Assembly (NCBI GenBank): GCA_036405135.1
Contig: DASWYF010000020.1
Location: forward strand, 1-64,000
Reading direction: 5' to 3'
From: Verrucomicrobiia bacterium
GTDB taxonomy: Bacteria; Verrucomicrobiota; Verrucomicrobiia; Limisphaerales; JAEYXS01
DNA length: 64,000 bases
This document shows positions 17,957 through 26,038 of the stretch, one piece after another. The position numbers and the translations under genes were made by a program. Each line of letters begins with the position of its first letter. Within the stretch, counting starts at the first letter, position 1. A model generated the notes under the pieces. The model was not told the DNA's origin, searched no databases, and saw only the letters and a list, made by a program, of their open reading frames with translations.

Positions 17957-20241
17957 TGACTTCCGGAAGCAGGTTGGCTGGCGCACCGTCGCCGGCTGAG
18001 TCTGACGGAGCGCGTGCCCAGTGGTGGCGCAATCTGTTCGAAGGCTCAGATGATGCCCATTTTGTCTGCCGTTCCAACGGCGAAGTGGTCGAAGCAAACC
18101 GCCGTGCCCGCGAGTTCTTCCCCTGTCCGCCAGGTGAGCGGTTGAATCTCCTCGATTTGTTGACGGATCAGGTGGCTGCGAGAGTCCGTGGTATCCTGGC
18201 GCGTCGGCGCGATCATCAGGAAAGCATCAGTGGTGTCTCCCTGCTCACGCATGGACGGCTTACGCTCATCGCCGATCTCGTGCTCACTCCGCTGGGGCCG
18301 ACGTGTGCTTTGTTGACGTTGCGGGATGCGACACGTCGCTGGCGGATGGAATCGCATATGCAGCGCCTTGCCACGGCGATCGATTCCACTTCAGATGTCT
18401 TTTATCTCACGGATGCCGAGTGCCGCATCACGTTCGTCAACGCTGCATTCCAAGATGTCACCGGGCACAGCATCGAGGATGCCTTGGGGCGCGATTCCAA
18501 TTTCCTGCGTGCTGAGCACCAGGAGAAGACGGTCAAAGAATATCTAAAAGCCGTTCAGGGAGGACGCGACTGGTCTGGCGAGCTGGTGAATGTGCGCAGT
18601 GATGGCAGCACGTATCCCGTCGCGGCCACCATCTCACCGATCAATGATCGCAATGGTGAATTCATCGGGTTCGTGGCGAATGAACGCGAGATCACCGCCT
18701 GGAAGCGGCTGCAGGATGAAGTGCTGATGGAGCGCAATTACGCGCGCAGCATCATCGATTCCATCGAGTCCGCGATCTACACGGTGGACCGGCACCTCAA
18801 GTTGACGCATGTGAACGAAGCATGGCGCAAGTTTCCCGCCGAGCATGGCTGGCTTGATATGAAGCAGGCACCCAGGACGGGCGCATATCTGCTGGATCAC
18901 GTCCGCAGTTTAGAACAGAAGGAGCAGTTGCGCGGCTACTTTGAGCAGGCGCTTTACACACGCCAGCCGGTGGAGTTCCAGACGAATTGCGGCGGGCGTC
19001 ACTGGTTCTCGCGCATCTCCCCCTGGCTGCATGCGGGCGAGGTGATCGGCCTTATCTATCAGGTTTCAGACCAGACGGGTTTTCATAAGTTGCAGAACCA
19101 GCTCTATCAGGCGCAGAAGATGGAGACGGTCGGTACACTGGCCGCGGGTGTCGCGCATGATTTCAACAATCTGCTGCAAGTCATCCGCGGCAATACGACC
19201 TTGCTGGGCATGAACAAACAGTTGTCTGAGGACGTGCTGGCACGTCTGCAACAGGTTGATCGCGCCGCTTCCCGTGCCGCCGAGATCACACAGCAGCTGC
19301 TCTCTTTCAGTCGCGCTTCCGAGGAGAAGATCACGATCTTCGATTTCAACCAGGCGATCGAGGAAGCCAGCCAGTTGGCGCGAAGGTCTTTGCGTGGAAA
19401 CGTGGACCTGCTGCTGATGCCCTCGCCCGTGCCTGCTTGCGTGAAGATGGATGCGACACGTGCGAGCCAGTTATTGCTGAACTTGTGCGTGAATGCCCAG
19501 GATGCCATGCCTCAGGGCGGACAGCTTGCGCTGACCAACGGTGTCTCCGTCCTCTCCCATGAGCAGGTCACGCAGCATCGCCTGCCGATCGGCTCGCGGT
19601 TCGTGAAATGCAGCGTACGGGACACGGGCACCGGCATTCCGGCGAATGTGCTGCCGCGTATCTTTGACCCATTTTTCACGACCAAGGGACCGGGCAAAGG
19701 CACTGGCCTGGGACTGGCCGTAGCACACAGCGTGGTGCGACAAGCGGGTGGTTTCCTCGAAGTGGAAACGGCGGCCGGCGAAGGCACCACGTTTCATATC
19801 TATCTGCCGTTGGTGGAGGGAGGAAACACGGCTTTCGTTAAGAAAGCCCCGAGCACTTTGCCGAAAGGATGCGGTCGCATCCTGATCGTGGATGATCTGG
19901 ATATGATCCGGGATTTCGCGGCGAATTTCCTCACGGCAGCAGGGTTTGAAGTCGTCGCCGCCTCCGATGCCGATGACGCGACGACGAAACTGCACATGGC
20001 CGAGCAGCCTTTCGACCTGATGTTGACGGATTATAACATGCCGGGCCGTAACGGCGTGGAACTGATCCATCATGCAGCAGTGGAATGGCCGGAGATGAAG
20101 TTTATTCTGGCATCGGGTTATCTGGAAGAGGAGGAGCGGCAGGCGATCGAGAAATTCCGGGACGTTCGTGTGTTGCGCAAGCCTTACAACATGCATGAGG
20201 CGGTCTCGCTGATCATGAACCAGTTGCAGAAAGGGCATTAA
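17956..20241 (+). CDS. Hybrid PAS sensor histidine kinase with receiver domain
   Basis: This protein of about 761 residues begins at the ATG overlapping the HD-GYP stop; an in-frame TTG lies at 17950. PAS domains lie at about 20-120, 130-260 (SDVFYLTDAECRITFVNAAF) and 260-370. The phospho-acceptor box is GVAHDFNNLLQVIRGN (His about 398). HATPase motifs are NAQDAMPQGG, DTGTGIPANV and GTGLGLAVAH. A C-terminal receiver (RILIVDDLDMIRDF; Asp in LMLTDYNMPGRNG; Lys in VLRKPYN) follows. No membrane segments are visible. With the upstream kinase and regulator it makes a three-gene phosphorelay set. Confidence 0.9.
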   Translation: MTSGSRLAGAPSPAESDGARAQWWRNLFEGSDDAHFVCRSNGEVVEANRRAREFFPCPPGERLNLLDLLTDQVAARVRGILARRRDHQESISGVSLLTHGRLTLIADLVLTPLGPTCALLTLRDATRRWRMESHMQRLATAIDSTSDVFYLTDAECRITFVNAAFQDVTGHSIEDALGRDSNFLRAEHQEKTVKEYLKAVQGGRDWSGELVNVRSDGSTYPVAATISPINDRNGEFIGFVANEREITAWKRLQDEVLMERNYARSIIDSIESAIYTVDRHLKLTHVNEAWRKFPAEHGWLDMKQAPRTGAYLLDHVRSLEQKEQLRGYFEQALYTRQPVEFQTNCGGRHWFSRISPWLHAGEVIGLIYQVSDQTGFHKLQNQLYQAQKMETVGTLAAGVAHDFNNLLQVIRGNTTLLGMNKQLSEDVLARLQQVDRAASRAAEITQQLLSFSRASEEKITIFDFNQAIEEASQLARRSLRGNVDLLLMPSPVPACVKMDATRASQLLLNLCVNAQDAMPQGGQLALTNGVSVLSHEQVTQHRLPIGSRFVKCSVRDTGTGIPANVLPRIFDPFFTTKGPGKGTGLGLAVAHSVVRQAGGFLEVETAAGEGTTFHIYLPLVEGGNTAFVKKAPSTLPKGCGRILIVDDLDMIRDFAANFLTAAGFEVVAASDADDATTKLHMAEQPFDLMLTDYNMPGRNGVELIHHAAVEWPEMKFILASGYLEEEERQAIEKFRDVRVLRKPYNMHEAVSLIMNQLQKGH

Positions 20242-20242
20242 G

Positions 20243-20395
20243 AATGACCAATGAGGAAACCTGAACGACCAAGGAATGAAGCAATGACAAGTATCTAATC
20301 GCCGTGTTTTCCACGAGTTCTGGAATCTAAAGCCAAGTTTGCTCTCATTTCATGTCTTCATTCGTCATTTTTCATTCTTTCGTCATTAACCTGCA
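20243..20395. repeat. Degenerate palindromic AATGACGAA-type repeat
   Basis: The 230-bp gap before cheA has a left arm on the + strand built from units such as GAATGACCAATGAGGAAAC and a right arm whose complement reads TAATGACGAAAGAATG and similar. The two arms form an imperfect large inverted repeat with a 55-base centre. No coding potential is seen. It is the same style of low-complexity palindrome as the one inside larE, with a different unit. Confidence 0.5.
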
Positions 20396-20470
20396 GGTTC
20401 ACAAAGATTCCTTAAGGCCAGCTTTTCTCCTGCCGATACAGCTTCTGAGTAATGTTGCGCTATTGCACTT

Positions 20471-22591
20471 ATGACTGATCTACCTGTCGCGTTGGGTCGC
20501 CTTGCCGACCAGATTGCCTTGGAGCTGGCTTTTGCCGAGCCGGGCAAGGACAATGGTCTGCTGCCGATCAACAGTATGCTGGGCCAGGTCGAAGATTTGC
20601 TGGCTGAAACGCCCGACGCAACCGTGACCGAAGGCCTGGTCTTTGCCAGAGAGGTGCTGGATAGAACTTTTTTGGAAAGCGGACTGTTCACCACTGAAGT
20701 GCTCGCTCAGCTCAACCTCTGGACTCAGTGGTTGCAAATGGCAGCCAAGGCTTTGGAGGCCGCCACCAAGCCGGCTGCATGGGGCGTCCCCGGCGAGATC
20801 TCCTGCAAAAAGGAAAGCCCGCCTGCAAACCCGGCTTCGCCCACTGGAGATGAATTCATCGAAGAAGCGCTGACGCTCAATCTGGAGAATGATGCCGAGT
20901 TGTTGCGCGAGTTCATCAATGAATCGCACGAACATCTTCAAAACATCGAGCTGGGCGTGCTCACGCTTGAGGAACATCCGACGGATGGAGACACGCTTAA
21001 CTCCATCTTCCGCGCGTTTCATACTTTCAAAGGCGGTTCTGGGTTCCTGAATCTCCGGCCCATCAACAAACTGGCGCATGAGCTGGAATCCCTGCTTGAT
21101 CTCGCCCGTCAGCACAAGCTCGCCATCACGGCACCGGTCATCAACTTGATCCTTTCCGGTGGTGATACGTTGAAGCGTTTCGTGCAGCAGATCGACGCGC
21201 AGATCAGCGGTAATGCACCGGAGACGCCGGTGGTCATCCCCATCGGTGGGTTGCTGGCACGAATCAAAGCGGTCATCGAGGAGGGCGGCAAAGCTGAAGC
21301 AATGGCGCCCGTTGTCGAAGAGAGAGCAGTCATCGCTCCGGTGGGAACTGCTCAAGCCATTCAGGCGGACAACGCAACTGCATCTGAAACCACGCCCAAG
21401 GCGGGCATGAGCGCGTCTTTCGTGAAGGTGGATACCGTCAAGCTCGACAGTCTCGTGGATCTTGTCGGTGAGATGGTCATCGCGCAATGCATGGTGGCGC
21501 AGGATAAAGAAATCGTACGCAATGCGAATCCGTTGCTGACACGGAATCTGGCCCAGCTCGGTCGTATCACGCGTGAACTGCAACGCACAGCGATGTCGCT
21601 TCGCATGATGCCGATCCGCTCGACGTTCCAGAAGATGACGCGACTGGTCCGCGATCTTTCCCAGAAGGCCGGCAAGCAGGTGGAGTTGCACCTGAGCGGA
21701 GAGGACACGGAACTGGACCGCACGATCGTGGAAGAGATCAGCGATCCGTTGATCCACATGGTTCGAAATGCCGTGGATCATGGTATCGAACGTGCCGAGA
21801 AGCGGATGGCACAGGGCAAAGCGCCTTTCGGCAAAGTGTGGTTGCGTGCGTATCATAAAGGCGGCAGCATCGTCATCGAGATCAAGGATGATGGCGCGGG
21901 GCTCAATGCAGAGCGGATCAAGCAGAAAGGCATTGAGAAGGGCCTGCTGGCACCGGATGCGAACCCGACGGACAAGGAGATTTTCAATCTTATCTTTGCA
22001 CCAGGTTTCTCAACGGCTGAAAAGATCACGGACATCTCTGGCCGTGGTGTAGGCATGGATGTCGTGAGGCGGAACATCGAACATTTGCGCGGACGTGTGG
22101 AGATCGAATCCGTGCCGGGGCAGGGAACGACGTTCGCGATCTATCTGCCTCTGACCTTGGCGATCATTGATGGATTGCTGGTAAGCGTGGGTACTGAAAA
22201 ATTCATTCTGCCGACTCTGTCGGTGCGCGAGTCTTTCCGCCCAGCACCGCAGATGATCTCCAGTGTGCAAGAGCGCGGTGAGATGGTGAACGTGCGCGGA
22301 CGTCTGCTGCCTTTGTTGCGTTTGAACCGTCATTTTAACATCACCACAAAAGCATCTCGTGCGGAAGAAGGCGTGATCGTGGTGCTCGAAGCCGACAACG
22401 AAAGCCGTTGCGTGCTGGTGGATGAACTGCTGGGCAAACAGGAAGTCGTGATCAAGACGCTGGGCAGCATGTTCAAGGAGAGCCTTTCGCTCGCTGGTGC
22501 CGCTATCTTGGGAGACGGCCGCGTGGGCTTGATCCTGGATGTGAACCATCTCGTAAAACTCGAAGCTGACGTGCTCTCCCGAGCCGCTTAA
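20471..22591 (+). CDS. cheA: Chemotaxis histidine kinase CheA
   Basis: This 706-residue kinase phosphorylates CheY and CheB in response to chemoreceptors. It opens with about 130 residues of unknown, helical N-terminal extension. The Hpt domain follows (FINESHEHLQNIELGVLTLE; phospho-His in FRAFHTFKGGSGFL, about 195). Next come the dimerisation segment (VDTVKLDSLVDLVGEMVIAQ, about 318) and HATPase_c (HMVRNAVDHGIERAEKRM, DDGAGL, DISGRGVGMDVVRR). A CheW-like domain lies at the end (LPLTLAIIDGLLV to about 700). CheY-docking P2 is not evident. It lies 18 bases before cheW. No receptor gene is in the window. Confidence 0.92.
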   Translation: MTDLPVALGRLADQIALELAFAEPGKDNGLLPINSMLGQVEDLLAETPDATVTEGLVFAREVLDRTFLESGLFTTEVLAQLNLWTQWLQMAAKALEAATKPAAWGVPGEISCKKESPPANPASPTGDEFIEEALTLNLENDAELLREFINESHEHLQNIELGVLTLEEHPTDGDTLNSIFRAFHTFKGGSGFLNLRPINKLAHELESLLDLARQHKLAITAPVINLILSGGDTLKRFVQQIDAQISGNAPETPVVIPIGGLLARIKAVIEEGGKAEAMAPVVEERAVIAPVGTAQAIQADNATASETTPKAGMSASFVKVDTVKLDSLVDLVGEMVIAQCMVAQDKEIVRNANPLLTRNLAQLGRITRELQRTAMSLRMMPIRSTFQKMTRLVRDLSQKAGKQVELHLSGEDTELDRTIVEEISDPLIHMVRNAVDHGIERAEKRMAQGKAPFGKVWLRAYHKGGSIVIEIKDDGAGLNAERIKQKGIEKGLLAPDANPTDKEIFNLIFAPGFSTAEKITDISGRGVGMDVVRRNIEHLRGRVEIESVPGQGTTFAIYLPLTLAIIDGLLVSVGTEKFILPTLSVRESFRPAPQMISSVQERGEMVNVRGRLLPLLRLNRHFNITTKASRAEEGVIVVLEADNESRCVLVDELLGKQEVVIKTLGSMFKESLSLAGAAILGDGRVGLILDVNHLVKLEADVLSRAA

Positions 22592-22609
22592 ACCTCAACC
22601 AATAAATTT

Positions 22610-23128
22610 ATGGCAACCACATTGAATGAAACGGCCGCTACGACCGCACGTGCGGTGGCGGGCAAATATCTGACATTTGCGCTGGGACGCGAGTCCTACG
22701 GCGTAGCCGTCCTGAAAGTGCGCGAGATCATCCGCGTGGTGGATATCACCGCCGTGCCGCAGATGCCCGAGTATGTGAAGGGCGTGATCAACCTGCGTGG
22801 CAAGATCATCCCCGTGGTGGATTTGCGCATCAAGTTCGCCCTCGCCAAGGCGGAGACGACCGAGAGCACGTGCATCGTGGTGGTGCAGATCCAAGGTGCG
22901 AGCGGGCTCAAGACGCAGATCGGACTCATCGTGGATGCGGTGGAAGAGGTCACAAACATCGCCGCCTCGGACATCGAGGAAACGCCCGACTTCGGCACCA
23001 GCCTGGATACGGAATACATCCTCGGCATGGCCAAATTGAAGGGTGGCGTGAAGACGCTGCTGGACATTGACAAAGTCCTGCTGGCCGGGGCCATCGAAAA
23101 GATCACGCAGAAGGCGCAGCAAGGTTGA
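22610..23128 (+). CDS. cheW: Chemotaxis coupling protein CheW
   Basis: This 172-residue adaptor links receptors and CheA. After a short Thr/Ala-rich start the CheW fold is clear: YLTFALGRESYGVAVLKVRE, PEYVKGVINLRGKIIPVVDL (about 50-70) and VDAVEEVTNIAASDIEETP. The last half has the usual GMAKLKGGVKTLLDIDKVL. It is in the same direction as cheA and converges on gspK, with 7 bases between the stops. Confidence 0.95.
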   Translation: MATTLNETAATTARAVAGKYLTFALGRESYGVAVLKVREIIRVVDITAVPQMPEYVKGVINLRGKIIPVVDLRIKFALAKAETTESTCIVVVQIQGASGLKTQIGLIVDAVEEVTNIAASDIEETPDFGTSLDTEYILGMAKLKGGVKTLLDIDKVLLAGAIEKITQKAQQG

Positions 23129-23135
23129 GCCGGGG

Positions 23136-24197
23136 TCACTTCCAGTACTGCATCAGCACCTTCACGTCACGCTGGTCGTTACGGCGGAGGATGGCCACCA
23201 TCTCGCGTTGCTTGTTGTTGATGGAGACAGTGACCGTCACCCGGAAAGTGACGCTGCGGGTGGAGAGAATGCGCCCCAGATTGCTGATGCCCTGGGCACT
23301 GAAGCCCGGTACGCTGGCGAGTTCACCGACATTGCGGAACGGTGTGTCGTCCTCGGTGCCCTCCGCGCCATCAAGTCCGCTGCGTGTGGTGATGATGGAT
23401 TGCGCGGTCGCTTCATCAATGCCCGGGATGAGCCGCAGCACGTTGGCCGGGGCGGTGTTGATGTTGATGACGCGTGCCGAGATGGGTGTGAAAAGGTCCT
23501 TCAAACCGACAATCACCACGTTGTCCGGTCGCACGCCCAGGTTCCGGTTATACGGTGTCTCGACCACATTGCTGCCGGGTCCGTAATATAGCTCCGGCGT
23601 GATGCCCTTGATGCGCAGCAATTCGTCCAGGTCATCGATCGGTCCGTTCTTGGGCGAGTACGGCGGAGACTGGGAGAGATAGTAATCTGACTCCGCACCA
23701 TTCAGCATCGTGGCATCATCCGTATCCCGCCAGTCGAGGATGCAATCGACGGCTTCCGATGCGAGCGTGGGGTCCAGGCCGGCGACTTCCATGGCGAGCT
23801 TCAGCGCGACATCGTCCGCGAGGTTGATGTTATAATAGCGTTCGAGGTCGATGATCTTGATGGAGAAAGTGCCCGACCCGACTTGGTTGTTCTCCAAGGA
23901 CAAGGCCGCGAGGATATCATTGGTGCCCATGGGGCCGCCCGCCCATTTCTGATTCAACGCATCGTAGTTGCCCTCGTTCGGCACGGTCATGTGCTGGCCA
24001 AGGATGTAGCGGGCGAACTCCACACCGGAACGCCCCAGCCACTCGGTCTCAGTATCAAAGCTGGCGTTTCGCGCGAGCTTCACCTCCACCGCCATGGACT
24101 TGGCGAAGCCGAACGCGATCACCCCGAGCACGGTGATGACCATGAGCACCATGATCAGCGCGATGCCGGAGCGATGAGACTGTGAGCGTAACTTCAT
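23136..24197 (-). CDS. gspK: Type II secretion minor pseudopilin GspK
   Basis: This 353-residue protein sits at the tip of the pseudopilus. It has a prepilin-like N-terminus (RSGIALIMVLMVITVLGVIA), then the GspK helical insert with DCILDWRDTDD (about 158), DLDELLRIKGI and the helix-hairpin-helix-like ININTAPANVLRLIPGI. The start overlaps the gspJ stop by one base. As in other GspK proteins, the Glu after the pilin cleavage site is not evident. It is the last gene of the gspF-H-I-J-K operon. Confidence 0.85.
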   Translation of the reverse strand: MKLRSQSHRSGIALIMVLMVITVLGVIAFGFAKSMAVEVKLARNASFDTETEWLGRSGVEFARYILGQHMTVPNEGNYDALNQKWAGGPMGTNDILAALSLENNQVGSGTFSIKIIDLERYYNINLADDVALKLAMEVAGLDPTLASEAVDCILDWRDTDDATMLNGAESDYYLSQSPPYSPKNGPIDDLDELLRIKGITPELYYGPGSNVVETPYNRNLGVRPDNVVIVGLKDLFTPISARVININTAPANVLRLIPGIDEATAQSIITTRSGLDGAEGTEDDTPFRNVGELASVPGFSAQGISNLGRILSTRSVTFRVTVTVSINNKQREMVAILRRNDQRDVKVLMQYWK

Positions 24198-25018
24198 TAT
24201 TGGCGTGGAGGTCGAATCACTGGTCCCGTAGGCGGACCGGTCGGTGGTCCAGGATTGTTAGGTTGTTGGGGATTGTTGCGGTCCCGGTTATTATTGTTAC
24301 GCTCGCGGTTGTTATTGTTCCGATTATTCGATCCCCCCGCCGCATCCGGAAACTGGTAATCTTTAGTGATCGCCGTGCCCGCCAGATAGATCGTCTTGGC
24401 CTCGATCGGCACAGAGGAGCCGTACACCCCATTCTGCCCGCCAAATGCCAGTGATACCCGGATCATGCGCGGAACCGAGTTCGTCTCCAGCCACTCATAA
24501 GCCCACTCCTGAGCCTGATCATCCCAGAACTCCAGCGCGAACTGGCTGATGTTCGTGGAGAGCGTCACGGTGTAAGGCTCCTCGGTATCCTGCAGTATTT
24601 GCATGGTGGAGGATTGCAGCAGTTTCAACTCGTTGTTGCCGCCAGCACCTTGCACCACTTGGAAGGCCACGCGGCGGATCGGGTCGTTCGGGAACAAGCC
24701 GCTGCCCGGAAAGCTTGCCGGTGGACGGGTTACGAAACTTAGATAGGCGAAGTCCGATGAAGTATCCGTCTCGAAGCTGTAAAAAGCCGCGTTCTCCGTG
24801 AAATAGACCGTGGAAGCCAGGGCATCTTCCAGGCACTTCACTGTGATGCGATTCCGCTGCACTTCGGCGGCGGCTTTTGCACCCGCGCGGGAACTTCTCA
24901 GGATGGCAGCCCAGCTCGCGTAGATGGCGCCGATGATCACCATGAAAATGCCCATGGCGATGAGGATCTCCACGAGGGTGAAGCCCCTTTTCCCATATCG
25001 TTTGCAGGCTATTTTCAC
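24197..25018 (-). CDS. gspJ: Type II secretion minor pseudopilin GspJ
   Basis: A GTG start at 25018 is preferred. It lies 5 bases after the gspI stop and gives MKIACKRYGKRGFTLVEILI, with the prepilin peptidase site G/FTLVE. The longer reading frame to 25216 lies inside gspI and is not credible. The product is about 273 residues. The middle has a GspJ-like beta region (VQRNRITVKCLEDALAS). The C-terminal 45 residues are an Asn/Arg-rich tract (NNRNNNNRERNNNN) followed by Pro/Gly, encoded by repetitive DNA. That tail is not a normal GspJ feature. Confidence 0.8.
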   Translation of the reverse strand: MKIACKRYGKRGFTLVEILIAMGIFMVIIGAIYASWAAILRSSRAGAKAAAEVQRNRITVKCLEDALASTVYFTENAAFYSFETDTSSDFAYLSFVTRPPASFPGSGLFPNDPIRRVAFQVVQGAGGNNELKLLQSSTMQILQDTEEPYTVTLSTNISQFALEFWDDQAQEWAYEWLETNSVPRMIRVSLAFGGQNGVYGSSVPIEAKTIYLAGTAITKDYQFPDAAGGSNNRNNNNRERNNNNRDRNNPQQPNNPGPPTGPPTGPVIRPPRQ

Positions 25019-25023
25019 GGGCT

Positions 25024-25470
25024 TTATCTTTGTCTCACGGAGTTTCCCGTCGCACCCCGGCCGGTGGCCGTCGTGGATTGCCCTGCTTGCGGCGCGCCTT
25101 GCGGGCGGAACATCAGTACTGTCAGCGGGGTCTCCACCAGTTTGCCGCTCAGCGGCTGGCTCACCACGATGTCCACCTGGAACAGGCCGTTTGAGGATAC
25201 TTCGGTTGCCGTCCACGTGTATTGGATCTCCGGATGTTCCGGGCCCAGATCGCCGGACTCGCTGGTCTCTTCCAATTGGTTCGTGAGCGCTATCATCGAG
25301 GCGACCACGCCCGGATCTGCCATTGGCGTCTGCAAGGCGCGCGCCAGCTTGAGATTGCGCGAGGTCAGCTCCAGGATCGCGAAGATGGCCATGAAAAACA
25401 CCGCGATGGCGATCATCACCTCCATGAGGGTGAACGCTGTAGCAGGGTGTTTTTTGATGGCGATCCTCAT
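25024..25470 (-). CDS. gspI: Type II secretion minor pseudopilin GspI
   Basis: This 148-residue protein has a classical type III prepilin signal (HPATAFTLMEVMIAIAVFFM) followed by a single long hydrophobic helix and a small globular domain with YTWTATEVSSNGLFQVDIVV. It nucleates the pseudopilus tip with GspJ and GspK. It starts 7 bases after the gspH stop. The last 20 residues are Gly/Thr/Gln-rich. Confidence 0.82.
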   Translation of the reverse strand: MRIAIKKHPATAFTLMEVMIAIAVFFMAIFAILELTSRNLKLARALQTPMADPGVVASMIALTNQLEETSESGDLGPEHPEIQYTWTATEVSSNGLFQVDIVVSQPLSGKLVETPLTVLMFRPQGAPQAGQSTTATGRGATGNSVRQR

Positions 25471-25477
25471 TTGTCCA

Positions 25478-26038
25478 CTACTTCATGGCCGCCAGCTCGG
25501 CTTCTGTTTTCATCTCGGCATGGCCGGTGACGACATCCAGATGCACCATGCGCCGTTTGTTCGTCGAAGGCTCAAACATCACCGCCGTGAATTCATCGCA
25601 TGTCCCGTTCGGGTAGAAACGCACACGCACCACGCCTTCGCCCGATTGGACGGAGTCCTGAAAATTCACTGCCAGCATCTCGAAGGCGATGCCCTCGGGC
25701 ATCTGCGCCGTGAACCCCGAGCTGTCCGCAGTTCCCGCTCCGCCATCTGCTGAGACAGAACTGCCCGCCGCACTGCTTTGCACACGCAGGCTCGTGCCCG
25801 CCTCCGAGGCCGAGATGACGAACTCCGCAGGTGTTCCCGTCAAAATCGCCGCCGCCCGTGCCGAGGCACAGCCCTCCATGAAATCATTCACCGCCTGCTG
25901 CAGCGGTTGACGTTTGAAAGTCTGCACAAACGTCGGCAGGCCCCAAGCCGCGATCATGCCCACGAGCATCACCACGATGATGATTTCCACCAGGGTGAAC
26001 CCGTGGCGGCGCTTATGTGACTGTGGGCGGAGGCGCAT
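25478..26038 (-). CDS. gspH: Type II secretion pseudopilin GspH
   Basis: This 186-residue protein has the prepilin site RHGFTLVEIIIVVMLVGMIA and a GspH-like C-terminal beta domain (FMEGCASARAAAILTGTPAE). It includes a Ser/Gly-rich loop (about 90-110). The ATG overlaps the gspF stop by one base. GspG, the major pseudopilin, is not in this operon. Confidence 0.8.
   Translation of the reverse strand: MRLRPQSHKRRHGFTLVEIIIVVMLVGMIAAWGLPTFVQTFKRQPLQQAVNDFMEGCASARAAAILTGTPAEFVISASEAGTSLRVQSSAAGSSVSADGGAGTADSSGFTAQMPEGIAFEMLAVNFQDSVQSGEGVVRVRFYPNGTCDEFTAVMFEPSTNKRRMVHLDVVTGHAEMKTEAELAAMK

Noticed and set aside
25019-25216. N-terminal extension of gspJ to 25216
   Set aside because: It lies inside gspI in another frame and would move the prepilin signal to the middle of the protein.
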